NCBI GenBank assembly: GCA_021776735.1
Contig: JAJFFH010000058.1
Span: forward strand, 1-64,000
Direction: 5' to 3'
DNA: 64,000 nucleotides
Origin: Planctomycetota bacterium
Lineage (GTDB): Bacteria; Planctomycetota; PLA2
Each line of letters begins with the position of its first letter. Within the stretch, counting starts at the first letter, position 1. Positions 45,366-54,077 of the stretch are shown here, piece by piece. A program made the translations under genes and the position numbers. Below the pieces are notes generated by a model. That model ran no database searches, was not told where the DNA came from, and was given only the letters and a program-made list of their open reading frames with translations.

Positions 45366-47861
45366 ATGAAGACCATGACCTCCTGCCCCCGCGCCCCCCA
45401 TTTACTTTCGCTCCTGGCTCTCCTGCCGTTGGCCCTTCCGCTCGCCGCCCAAGAGAAGGACGCCGCCACGCGCTACCACGAGGCCTACGTGCTTGAGGTC
45501 ATCGACGGCAAGATCGCGGAAGCCGCGAAGGCCTACCTTGCGTTGGAGGGCGAAAACGGATCGCCCGACCGGATCCGTCGTCAGGCGGGGTTCCGCTTCG
45601 CCGTGTGCACCGCGCTGCTCGGACGCGCCGACGAGGCGCGCGCACGGCTGGCCGCGCTCGCCGCGACCGACGGGCTCGATCCGAAACTGCGCGCGCAAGT
45701 CGACGAATACCGGCGTGCACTCGAAGGCGTGGCGGCCGGCAGCGCGCTCCAGGCGCGGCTCGACGACCTCTTGTTCAAGCTCGGCCGGGCCAGCTCGAAC
45801 GCCGTCAACTTCACGCCCAATGCCTACCGCGATTTCCAGATTCTCGGCGACAAGGCACGCCCGTTCCTGAACCGGCTGCTCGGCCATTCCGACGAAATCG
45901 TGCGCCGACACGCTTTCCGGGTGCTGTTGCGGATGAACGAACCGGGCATGATGAAGCACTGGAAGAAGGCCTACTACCCGCAAGGGAACTTCGATGTGCG
46001 CGACTACCTGCAGCACAACCCGTCCGAGATCGTGGTCTTCGAGAAGTTCATCCGGGCCGGCAACCCGCTGGCGCGCGCGGTGGTCAAGCGAATCGGCGGC
46101 AATCGCATCGGCTGGAGCGCCGCCGCGCTCCGAAGGATCGGGATCACCTTCCCGCGCACGGCCGCCCAGGCGGCCATGGAGCAGATCGGTAACCAGGAAA
46201 TCGATGCTCTCGTGGACCAGTGGCTCCGCTCCGGCAAGGCGATCGCGCCGAACACGGCCCTCGTGTACCTGGAGCGGATCAACCTGATTAAGCACAACCC
46301 GGCCAACCGCCGCTTCCTGGACAAGGACCGGTTCCCCCATGTCGTCGCGGCGCTCGCGTCCCATGGAGACGGACTGCGCGTCTACGCCGACGCCATGCCC
46401 GTCCGACTGGTGCTCGCCGCGTTCGCCGCGCGTGTGAAACGGGATCTCGCGACAAGCAAGGGCCAGACTCCAGCACAAATCATGGCGGACTCGCTCTCTT
46501 CGCGCACGCTGGAGCCCGGGCCGCGCGACCGTTTCCGTGACCTGCTCGTCGGATGGATCGAGCGCTCCGGCGGTGCGCACCGGGTGGGCGCGTCCCTGCG
46601 CGCGGCCGGAGCGGGCGACGCCGTGATTCGCAAGCTCCTCGCGGGGCCGTTGCGGCACCAGGCCGAAGCGCTTGCCGACTATGTGGACTTCAAGAATCCG
46701 GAAGACATCGAGAGCCTCGGCATGCTGCTCCGGCACACGGGCGCGGGCGGGCGAAGTCTCGTCTACGCTTTCGAAAGAGCAACAGCGGGTGAACTCGCAC
46801 GAGACGTTCGGGTGGCGATCGCCCGGCACGGGCCGGCGTGGCTCGCTCACGATTCCAGTACCCAGAGCCTCGCGTTCCGAATCGTCAAGGCGGCAATCGG
46901 GCTTTCGGATGAACAGATCAAGGCCTGCCTCCTGCGCTGCGTCGCCGCGGCGCAGGAGTCCACGCCGTCACATCGCCAGCGCGTGCTCGGCGCGTGGTTC
47001 GCGCCGCGTTCGGCGCCCCGTGCCAACGAGTTTCAGGTGGCGCATGTGCTCCCCCATCGCGACCTCGTCTTGGCTCAGCTCCGCGACAGCGAACGGACGG
47101 TTCTCGTGGAGTTGCTCGTGGCGCAATGGCAATCCAATCCGCTGGTGCAAAAACGCCTGCCCGGGGTTGCAAAGACGATCCTCGACAACGTGGAGTACTT
47201 GTCCTCCCCGGCGCGAGCGAACTCGTTGGCCCGCGAGCCGACGATCTTTCCGCCCGCAGACTGGTACCACCGCGTGCGGATTCTCGTGCCGCTTCCGAAC
47301 GCGACACTCGCGGCAGCCGCGGTGTCTCTCAAGGCACACCCGGGCAAGGCGCGTCCGAAACTCGTCAGTGCCGTGCTTCAGGGCATTTTGGTAGAGAAGC
47401 ACGTGAAGTCCTTCTCTGCATCGAACCTGCAACGCCACGCCGATCTGCTCCGCGTGCTCTTCCGGACGGGCGACGCCGTCACGATTACGAGACTCGCTTC
47501 GATCGCGACGACTAGCAACGTGAGCGCACAAGCGGTCCGCGAGGCGCTCACCAAACTGCTCGCGGCGAAGAATTCAGAGACGTTCGACCTTGCGGCAGTC
47601 GGACACCTCGCCATGGTCGCGGCCGAAATCGAAGCCGACAGCACGCTCGTTCCGGTCGCCGCCACGCTGCTGCACGGCAAGCAAGCCAAACACGTCAAGG
47701 TCGGCATTCGGCTCGCGCGATCGCTGGCGAAGCCCGAGTTGCGCGGCGACCTGATCGCCCTGCTCGACTCTCCCGACGCCAACATCCGTAATGCCGCCAA
47801 GGAGGCGCTGGAAGCCATCGCCGAGTGGCAACGCTTCCGCGAAAAGGTAAAGAACCGCTGA
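45366..47861 (+). CDS. Large secreted helical-repeat protein
   Basis: About 831 residues. The signal peptide (APHLLSLLALLPLALPLAAQ) is followed by TPR-like helices (AKAYLALEGENGSPDRIRRQ) and then HEAT-like repeats to the end (KVGIRLARSLAKPELRGDLI, PDANIRNAAKEALEAIAEW). No catalytic motif is visible. ATG 45366 or 45375 may be used; AGGA precedes 45375. A C-run motif at 45385 lies within the signal-peptide coding region. The phased TTGACC array upstream suggests control by the adjacent two-component system, so this may be its output gene. Confidence 0.8.
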   Translation: MKTMTSCPRAPHLLSLLALLPLALPLAAQEKDAATRYHEAYVLEVIDGKIAEAAKAYLALEGENGSPDRIRRQAGFRFAVCTALLGRADEARARLAALAATDGLDPKLRAQVDEYRRALEGVAAGSALQARLDDLLFKLGRASSNAVNFTPNAYRDFQILGDKARPFLNRLLGHSDEIVRRHAFRVLLRMNEPGMMKHWKKAYYPQGNFDVRDYLQHNPSEIVVFEKFIRAGNPLARAVVKRIGGNRIGWSAAALRRIGITFPRTAAQAAMEQIGNQEIDALVDQWLRSGKAIAPNTALVYLERINLIKHNPANRRFLDKDRFPHVVAALASHGDGLRVYADAMPVRLVLAAFAARVKRDLATSKGQTPAQIMADSLSSRTLEPGPRDRFRDLLVGWIERSGGAHRVGASLRAAGAGDAVIRKLLAGPLRHQAEALADYVDFKNPEDIESLGMLLRHTGAGGRSLVYAFERATAGELARDVRVAIARHGPAWLAHDSSTQSLAFRIVKAAIGLSDEQIKACLLRCVAAAQESTPSHRQRVLGAWFAPRSAPRANEFQVAHVLPHRDLVLAQLRDSERTVLVELLVAQWQSNPLVQKRLPGVAKTILDNVEYLSSPARANSLAREPTIFPPADWYHRVRILVPLPNATLAAAAVSLKAHPGKARPKLVSAVLQGILVEKHVKSFSASNLQRHADLLRVLFRTGDAVTITRLASIATTSNVSAQAVREALTKLLAAKNSETFDLAAVGHLAMVAAEIEADSTLVPVAATLLHGKQAKHVKVGIRLARSLAKPELRGDLIALLDSPDANIRNAAKEALEAIAEWQRFREKVKNR
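45385..45399 (+). repeat. C-run motif
   Basis: GCCCCCGCGCCCCCC, identical to 25838-25852, at the start of the secreted repeat-protein gene. Confidence 0.6.
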
Positions 47862-47873
47862 TCGGCGAAACAC

Positions 47874-47885
47874 ATCGCCGTCCGT
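47874..47885 (+). repeat. ATCGCCGTCCGT dispersed motif, intergenic
   Basis: Exact 12-mer preceded by CAC and followed by CTGCTG, 12 bp beyond a stop codon, in the spacer between two convergent genes. Confidence 0.85.
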
Positions 47886-47940
47886 CTGCTGCGGTCCGAA
47901 CTCGGCTCGCCTGTCGCGCAGCCCTGTGTGCGCAGTCGGG

Positions 47941-49107
47941 CTATCCGAAGGTGCGCTGGAAGGCCTGCTCGAGGTCGTTGCGCAGATCGTCCACGTCTTC
48001 GATGCCGACCGAGAGGCGGATCAGGCCGTCGGCGAGGCCGGCCTTGCGGCGTTCTTCGGGCGGGACCGAGGCGTGGGTCATCGAGGGCGGATGTTCGATC
48101 AGCGATTCGACACCGCCGAGGCTTTCGGCGAGCGCAAAGATCTCTGTGGATGAACAGAAGCGCTTGCCGTCCTCGACGGTGCCCGTCAGCTCCAGGCTGA
48201 TCATGCCGCCGGAGCGGCTCATCTGCCTTTGGGCGATTTCGTGGCCCGGGTGGCTCGGAAGGCCGGGAAAATAGATCTTGTCCACGCGCGGGTGCTCGCT
48301 CAGCCACTTGACGAGCATCTCGGCGTTGTCGCAATGCCGGTCCATGCGGACATGCAGGGTCTTGAGGCCGCGCAGCAACAGAAAACTGTCCACGGGCCCC
48401 GGCACCGGGCCGGTCCAGCCGACGAGCTTGCGCAGGCGGTCGGCACGTTCGGGATCGTTGCACAAGACCGCGCCGCCGATCACGTCGGAGTGTCCGCCAA
48501 GATACTTCGTCGTCGAGTGGACGATGATGTCGGCGCCGAGGTCGAGCGGCTGCTGCAGATACGGCGACGCGAACGTGTTGTCCACGAGCACCGCGGCGCC
48601 GCGGGAATGCGCCAGTTCGCTGACGGCCTTGATGTCGGTGATCCGCAGCAGCGGATTCGTCGGGCTCTCAAGCCACACGAGATCCGCCTTGGTCTTGAGA
48701 GCGTCCTCGACCTGGCCGAGGTCGGTCGTATCGACGTACTGGAAATCGAGCCCCAGGCGGCGGAACACGCGCTCGAACAGGCGGTAGGTGCCGCCGTACA
48801 GGTCGTTGCCGGCGACGACCCGCGCGCCGGCGCCGAGGTCGCTCAGAACGACCGATTCCGCGCCGAGGCCGGACGACGTGCAGGTGCAGAACGCGGCGCC
48901 TTCGAGTGCCGCGAGACAGCCCTCGACCGCCTCGCGCGTGCGGTTGTCGCCGCGCGCGTAGACATAGCCCTTGTGGTCCGCCGGGGCGGCCTGGACATAC
49001 GTCGAGGTCTGGTAGATCGGCGTCATGATCGCGCCGGTCGTGGGGTCGGGCTCCTGGCCCGCATGGATTGCCCGCGTGCCAAAGCCCGGGCCGTTTCGCT
49101 CTGCCAT
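47941..49107 (-). CDS. Cystathionine gamma-synthase/lyase-type PLP enzyme
   Basis: 388 residues, ATG 49107. A trans-sulfuration enzyme of methionine/cysteine metabolism. It has the N-terminal GFGTRAIHAGQEPD and TPIYQTSTYV, a cofactor region VDNTFASPYLQQPLDLGADI and the PLP lysine in HSTTKYLGGHSDVIGG. The C-terminal GGVESLIEHPPSMTHASVP and IRLSVGIEDVDDL are typical. The usual Tyr-x-x-x-x-Asn-Pro-Thr segment reads YARGDNRTREAVE, with Arg in place of Pro. Synthase, beta-lyase or gamma-lyase activity cannot be separated by sequence alone. It stands next to, but on present evidence is not part of, the arsenosugar gene set. Confidence 0.9.
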   Translation of the reverse strand: MAERNGPGFGTRAIHAGQEPDPTTGAIMTPIYQTSTYVQAAPADHKGYVYARGDNRTREAVEGCLAALEGAAFCTCTSSGLGAESVVLSDLGAGARVVAGNDLYGGTYRLFERVFRRLGLDFQYVDTTDLGQVEDALKTKADLVWLESPTNPLLRITDIKAVSELAHSRGAAVLVDNTFASPYLQQPLDLGADIIVHSTTKYLGGHSDVIGGAVLCNDPERADRLRKLVGWTGPVPGPVDSFLLLRGLKTLHVRMDRHCDNAEMLVKWLSEHPRVDKIYFPGLPSHPGHEIAQRQMSRSGGMISLELTGTVEDGKRFCSSTEIFALAESLGGVESLIEHPPSMTHASVPPEERRKAGLADGLIRLSVGIEDVDDLRNDLEQAFQRTFG

Positions 49108-49126
49108 GCACCCAGTGTACGCCGTG

Positions 49127-49726
49127 CTACCCGGTCGCAGAACGGCGCCGATAGGCTTCGTAGTCGGCCGGCGTATCGACGTCGGGCCACGGCTCGGTCT
49201 GCACCACACTCAGCCCCCGCGCCCCCAAAAACTCCATCAGGTTGGCCAACGCATCCGCATCGCCATAGGTGAACCCGCCCGCCAGACCGTTCACCGGCTT
49301 GCGGAGGCCGAGGCAACTGAAGCCGCCGTCGCCGGTTGGGACGAAAACGGCGTCGTGATCCGCAAGCGCGGCGAGGACCTCGCGCACGCGCGCGACGGGC
49401 AAGTCGGGTGCGTCACCGCCCAGCGCAAGCAAGGGCTGTCCGTCGAACGCGGCCGTCAGGGCGTTCTCGAGACACGTGGCGCCATCCATGCCGGCGACAG
49501 GACGCAGGTTCGCGAAACCGGGGAGCGACGCTTCCGGATCCGCGGCGTCTTCCGGCGAGTACCAGAGGCCCGGCGCCGGGTCGAACGCACACGCCAGCTC
49601 GACGGCGCGGCGCAGCGCATCGAGATAGAAACGGCGCGCGCCCTCCTCGCCGAGCAGCGGCCACAGGCGCGTCTTGACCGGCATGAGGCCGGGCAGCTTG
49701 GTCAGGATGACGACGGTCGCGCGCAT
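49127..49726 (-). CDS. TIGR04282-family (arsenosugar-associated) transferase
   Basis: 199 residues. VVILTKLPGLMPVKTRLWPLLG at the N-terminus and LLALGGDAPDLPVARVREVL followed by HDAVFVPTGDGGFSCLGLRK are the signatures of the DUF2064/TIGR04282 glycosyltransferase family, which is widely found beside ArsS-type radical-SAM genes. The ATG at 49726 lies 25 bases inside the 3' end of the upstream glycosyltransferase fusion, so the two are coupled. A C-run motif at 49214 encodes part of a loop near the C-terminus. Its likely role is in building or attaching the sugar of arsenosugars, inferred from context. Confidence 0.85.
   Translation of the reverse strand: MRATVVILTKLPGLMPVKTRLWPLLGEEGARRFYLDALRRAVELACAFDPAPGLWYSPEDAADPEASLPGFANLRPVAGMDGATCLENALTAAFDGQPLLALGGDAPDLPVARVREVLAALADHDAVFVPTGDGGFSCLGLRKPVNGLAGGFTYGDADALANLMEFLGARGLSVVQTEPWPDVDTPADYEAYRRRSATG
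49214..49227 (+). repeat. C-run motif in the TIGR04282 gene
   Basis: GCCCCCGCGCCCCC, one C shorter than the copies at 25838 and 45385. Confidence 0.55.
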
Positions 49727-51711
49727 GACTTGTTGGACCGTTCCCGCAGCACGTAGAGCTGCCTGAGAATGTGGTAGCCCGTGCGGATCACGCCGGTCAC
49801 CGTACTCGAAATCCGGTTTTTCCCGTGTTCGCGCTCGCTTCCCGAAAGCGCCACCTCCACAACATCCAGGCCGAGTTCCAGGGCGCGCACGTTCATCTCG
49901 ACGTTCCAGCCAAACCCCGGATCGGTGAGCGCGCCGTCCGGCCACGACGCGCGGCGCAGCGCGCGGAACGGACCGAGGTCGCAAAAACGACGGCCCCAAC
50001 CGAGGCCGATCAGAATCGTAGCCAGCGCATTGCCGAACCGCTGCGGCACCGTGAGCCCCGCGGTTCCGACTCGTGCGGCCGTGACCAGCCCAATCCGGCT
50101 CGCGCCAAGCTCCCGGGTCTGCGCGGGGCCCTCGAAGAACGGCGCCATCAGGGCGCCGATCTGGTCCGGGCCACGACCGTGGTCCGCGTCGCAGATCACC
50201 GCGAACGGCGCGTCGGATGCCGCGAGCCCGGCCTGGGCGGCCGCGCCGTAGCCGCGTTGCTCCACGGGCACATACGCAACACGACTGCCGGCGAGCGTGT
50301 CCGTGCCGTCGCCGGTCGGGGTGTCGGCCAGGATCACGCGGCGCGCGCCCGCGTCAAGCCAACGGGGTACAAGCGCCTTGAGGTTCTCGAACTCGCCGCG
50401 GCACGGGACGATGACATCGAACACCTCGGCGACCTGCGCCGGCGCCCCCGCCCCCCCCTTTCTTGTGCCGTCCGTTTCGGTTCCGCTCTTTGCTGTGCTG
50501 CCCGTCTCTGTACTCCCTGCCGCCGGCCCACGCACTGTGGCGACCCGCGGCGGCTGACGGCGCGGCCAGCCACGCCAACCGAGCCAGGCCGCGCACAGGA
50601 GCGGCGGCAGGTACTCGACCCAGGTGAGCAGGAAGACCTCGCGAAACGGCGCGCCGGCGTAGTGCGCGCGGTAGGTCTGAAACGAGAAGACGACGGTGGC
50701 GGCCCAGACGATGAGGGGGATTGCCCACGCACGACGCCCGACGACGGGAAGCATGACCAGGAACCAGGTCAGGTACCAGAAATGCACGGTCGGCGACAAG
50801 AAGAGCAGGCCCGCGAACAGGAGCGCGCAGGCGTCGGCGAAGCGCGGCTGGGTCAGTGTCACGAGCCCGACCCAAACAGCGAAGACCGCGGCGATGGCGA
50901 GGCGCGCGTGGCCGGGGTCGGACAGGAGGAATTCGAAACCGCGGAAGAGCGATCCGTTGAAGGCGAACTCCTCGCCGAAGCGCACCAGGGTGCCGAACAG
51001 GTCACCCGATACGTACGGCAGATAGCCGAGCACGAGAACCGGCAGCAGCACCAGGCCCGCGCGCGGCCGCCGCAGCAAGAGCCACGGAACCGCAAGCACC
51101 GCGACGGTTTTGGCGAGCACCGCAACCGCGAGAAACGCGCCCGCGCGCAACACGCGACCGGTCTCGACGGCCCAGCCCGTGGCCGCCAGGAACAGGAGCA
51201 TGAGTGGATCGATGTGGCCCGTTCCGGACGCCGTGATCGCGATCGGGCACAGGGCGTACAGGATCGCCCAGCCCGGTGGGCGATCAGTGGCACGTAACCA
51301 CGCGCAGAGAACGAGCACGACGACGACATCGAGCAAGACAACGAGGTTGCGCATGCCGGTGTGCTTGAGGCCAAGCGACACCGCGCAAACGAAGATGCCT
51401 TGCGCCGCGGGAGGATAGATCGTCGTGAGGTGGGGATGGCCGACGTCGATGTCGTCGGTCCTCAGGTAGTCCAGCTCCGGCGAATCCGGTGGAGTGGCGA
51501 ACGGATTCTCGCCGGCGATCTGGATCCGTCCCTCCCACAGGTAGCGGTCGAGGTCGTTGGTGTACGAATCCCATAGCACGAACGGGATCCGGATCAGGAC
51601 GGCGAGGCCGACGATCGTGGTCGCGGAGAAGGCCCGGCCGCGAAAGACGAGCCGGACCACCGCGAGCCACGCGAGAATCGCGACTACGAGCAGGACGCCC
51701 TGGAGCACCAC
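49702..51711 (-). CDS. Fusion of a polytopic mannosyltransferase-like domain and a GT2 glycosyltransferase
   Basis: 669 residues. The first 400 form about ten membrane helices with YTNDLDRYLWEGRIQIAGENPFATPP and HPHLTTIYPPAAQ loops, the pattern of polyprenol-phosphate-dependent (GT87-like) glycosyltransferases. A linker rich in Thr, Gly and Ser contains a C-run motif. The last 240 are a GT2 domain: VFDVIVPCRGEFENLKALVP, CDADHGRGPDQI and RRFCDLGPFRALRR, with NRISSTVTGVIRTG near the end. The fusion would couple transfer from a lipid donor to a nucleotide-sugar step. It lies between the DUF547-GT2 gene and the TIGR04282 gene in the presumed arsenosugar cluster. Confidence 0.82.
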   Translation of the reverse strand: MVLQGVLLVVAILAWLAVVRLVFRGRAFSATTIVGLAVLIRIPFVLWDSYTNDLDRYLWEGRIQIAGENPFATPPDSPELDYLRTDDIDVGHPHLTTIYPPAAQGIFVCAVSLGLKHTGMRNLVVLLDVVVVLVLCAWLRATDRPPGWAILYALCPIAITASGTGHIDPLMLLFLAATGWAVETGRVLRAGAFLAVAVLAKTVAVLAVPWLLLRRPRAGLVLLPVLVLGYLPYVSGDLFGTLVRFGEEFAFNGSLFRGFEFLLSDPGHARLAIAAVFAVWVGLVTLTQPRFADACALLFAGLLFLSPTVHFWYLTWFLVMLPVVGRRAWAIPLIVWAATVVFSFQTYRAHYAGAPFREVFLLTWVEYLPPLLCAAWLGWRGWPRRQPPRVATVRGPAAGSTETGSTAKSGTETDGTRKGGAGAPAQVAEVFDVIVPCRGEFENLKALVPRWLDAGARRVILADTPTGDGTDTLAGSRVAYVPVEQRGYGAAAQAGLAASDAPFAVICDADHGRGPDQIGALMAPFFEGPAQTRELGASRIGLVTAARVGTAGLTVPQRFGNALATILIGLGWGRRFCDLGPFRALRRASWPDGALTDPGFGWNVEMNVRALELGLDVVEVALSGSEREHGKNRISSTVTGVIRTGYHILRQLYVLRERSNKSCARPSSS
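50443..50458 (+). repeat. C-run motif in the interdomain linker
   Basis: CGCCCCCGCCCCCCCC encodes KGGAGAP exactly in the linker between the two glycosyltransferase domains. Confidence 0.6.
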
Positions 51712-51720
51712 GGGGCAGTT

Positions 51721-54009
51721 CTACGCGACCGCCCGGTGCCGCTCCGCGAGCCACCAATAGCCGGAAATGAACAGAAAGCCGGCGCAGCAAAACAAGGCGT
51801 AGGCCGCGGTCGCCGCAGCGGAGGTTTCGAGCAGGAGCACAACCGCCGTCACGGTGAACATGGAAAACGCGAGCTCGAGCACCGGCGCCGGCGTCTTCCC
51901 GACCCCGGGGAGCAACCCCTGTTTCGGGGTGCGCACGAACGTGCGAATCGGGTGGGTAAGGCCACGGAAGACGGCGAACGCATTGTTTGCACATGACCCG
52001 AGACCCAGCAGGAAACACGACAGGACGGCGCCGGCGGACCGGAGCCCGCGCGGGCGCTGCGACGCGAACGAAATGCTGATCGGCCCCAGCGCCGCAATCC
52101 AAATCGCGATCCAGAGCGGGGACAGGTGCGGGTACTTCAAGATGAACGGGACGTGGCCCACGCCGAACGGGAGCAGCAGGATCAGGGCGAGCATCGCGAC
52201 GCAGACGCCGTAGCCGCACAGGTGAACGGTTGCCTCGCCCTTTTTCCAGAGCGGCAGATCGGAGCGCCAGATCGCCCCGAGGAACTTGCGCGCGCACTGG
52301 ATCGAGCCGCAGGCCCAGCGCCGCTGCTGGCTCTTGTAGGCACCGAGCGTGGGCGGCAGCTCCGCCGGAACCTCAAGTTCCGGGTCGAACACGATTCGCC
52401 AGCCGCGCAGTTGGGCACGGTACGACAGATCGAGATCCTCGGTCAGCGTGTCGCCACGCCAGCCACCGGCATCCTCGATCGCCGCCCGGCTCCAGACGCC
52501 AGCCGTGCCGTTGAAGTTCAAGAACGCGCCGCGCGCAGCACGCGCGTACTGCTCAACGCGAAAATGCGCATCGACACCGACCGCCTGCGCCCGCGTGAGA
52601 CGGTTTTGGTCGCGGTTCAGGTGTTCCCAGCGGCCCTGCACGATGGCCACGCGGCCCTTCATGTGAAACAGCGGCAGGGCACGCAGCAAAAAACCCGGGT
52701 GCGGCACGAAGTCCGCGTCGAAGATCGCGACGTAGTCGGCGTCGGAAACCTTCAGTCCCTCTGCCAGCGCGCCGGCCTTGAACCCGTCGCGATGTGGTCG
52801 CCGCAACACCGAAACGGGAACGCCGCGGTCCCGCCAGCGCGCCACAGCCCGATCGACCAGACTCACGGTTTCGTCCGTGCTGTCGTCGAGCACCTGAATC
52901 TCAAGCTGCTCGCGCGGATAATCGAGGGCGGCCGCCGCATCGATTGCGCGCTCGACCACCCCGGGTTCGTTGTAGACCGGCAACTGCACGAGCACGCGCG
53001 GAAACTCGGTGCGCCCGAACGGCGACGCGGCCCGCGCCGCGTCGATATCGCGGTCGTAGTCGGGTCCGTGACGCGTCCGCCACCGCAGCATCTTGAAGGC
53101 GTGCAGGCCGTACAAGAGCAGGCCAAGCGTCGCGAGCAGGTACGGCACGAGCCATACGATCCGCCACCATCCGCTCGACGAACCCTTCTTCGTGCTCTTG
53201 CGGCCGGCCTGGTTCAACGCCCAACTGTAGCGCTGAAAGCGAATACGCCATGGCTCCTTGCGCAACAGGCGCGCGAGAGTCTCGCTCGGCGCGTACTTCG
53301 CGAGGAACGGTTCGAGCTTCCCGTCCTTGGCAAAGTCGCCGCGGTACCAGGAAAAGATCTCGGAGAGCTTCGCGCGCCGGCGCTTCCGGTTGAATTCGTT
53401 TTCGCCGGTATTCGCGAGGTACGCGCGGGTCTGCTGGGTCAGCACGACGTCCAGCGTGTCGGCCTGATAGAGCTGGTTGATCAGGGCCGGGCAGCTCTCC
53501 GAGGCGCAGTTGACGGCGAAGTGCACCCGCGGCTCGCGAAACGCCTTGAGCAGCCGGTCCTTTTCCATGCTGTCGAGGTTGATCGAGCGTCCGGCCACGG
53601 TCCACTTGCGCTTTTTCCAAAAGCCCTTGACGCTCATCACGGAGTACTTGTCCTGGCCTGGCTTTTTCGTATCGAGCACCTGTTGCAGCGTGCAGGCGTT
53701 GTAGGCGTTGATCCAAAACGCGATCTGGTGCGCCCTGGTCTTGCCGGGGTCCGCCTTCGCCAGCCAAGAGACGTAGGCGTCGAGCGCCTGGCGACGTTTG
53801 CGCAAGTCCGGATAATCAACGCCGTCGTTCTTGACCACCTTGGCCAGCAGCTTGGAATAGGAAGCCACCGCGGCCGGTGTCTTGGCTTTGGTCTTGGTCT
53901 TGGTTTTCGACTTGTCCGGCTCGGCGCGCACCGGCGCGGCGAAGACGAACAGAGCCACCAGCAGCGCGACGGCTCCACTTCTCGCGATTTGCATCATGGT
54001 CCCGGTCAT
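51721..54009 (-). CDS. Fusion of DUF547 and a membrane GT2 glycosyltransferase
   Basis: About 762 residues (start among ATG 54009, 54000 and 53997). A signal peptide (GAVALLVALFVFAAPVRA) is followed by a DUF547 domain with QIAFWINAYNACTLQQVLD and RVHFAVNCASESCPALINQL. A membrane helix (IVWLVPYLLATLGLLLYGL) leads into a cellulose-synthase-like GT2 domain: VQLPVYNEPGVVERAID, QVLDDSTDETV, FDADFVPHPG, TEDLDLSYRAQLRGW and SQQRRWACG, with five or so further helices. DUF547 is a predicted thiol/papain-like fold of unknown role, often near ArsS genes. Here it would face outside while the GT2 domain faces inside. A dispersed 12-mer lies just upstream. Confidence 0.85.
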   Translation of the reverse strand: MTGTMMQIARSGAVALLVALFVFAAPVRAEPDKSKTKTKTKAKTPAAVASYSKLLAKVVKNDGVDYPDLRKRRQALDAYVSWLAKADPGKTRAHQIAFWINAYNACTLQQVLDTKKPGQDKYSVMSVKGFWKKRKWTVAGRSINLDSMEKDRLLKAFREPRVHFAVNCASESCPALINQLYQADTLDVVLTQQTRAYLANTGENEFNRKRRRAKLSEIFSWYRGDFAKDGKLEPFLAKYAPSETLARLLRKEPWRIRFQRYSWALNQAGRKSTKKGSSSGWWRIVWLVPYLLATLGLLLYGLHAFKMLRWRTRHGPDYDRDIDAARAASPFGRTEFPRVLVQLPVYNEPGVVERAIDAAAALDYPREQLEIQVLDDSTDETVSLVDRAVARWRDRGVPVSVLRRPHRDGFKAGALAEGLKVSDADYVAIFDADFVPHPGFLLRALPLFHMKGRVAIVQGRWEHLNRDQNRLTRAQAVGVDAHFRVEQYARAARGAFLNFNGTAGVWSRAAIEDAGGWRGDTLTEDLDLSYRAQLRGWRIVFDPELEVPAELPPTLGAYKSQQRRWACGSIQCARKFLGAIWRSDLPLWKKGEATVHLCGYGVCVAMLALILLLPFGVGHVPFILKYPHLSPLWIAIWIAALGPISISFASQRPRGLRSAGAVLSCFLLGLGSCANNAFAVFRGLTHPIRTFVRTPKQGLLPGVGKTPAPVLELAFSMFTVTAVVLLLETSAAATAAYALFCCAGFLFISGYWWLAERHRAVA

Positions 54010-54043
54010 GGTCAAGGGCCCAGTTGTCGTTCCTTGAAAAAAC

Positions 54044-54055
54044 ATCGCCGTCCGT
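54044..54055 (+). repeat. ATCGCCGTCCGT dispersed motif, intergenic
   Basis: Exact 12-mer preceded by AAAAC and followed by ACGCCT, between arsS and the DUF547-GT2 gene. Confidence 0.8.
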
Positions 54056-54077
54056 ACGCCTTATTCAGACCCGCGCG

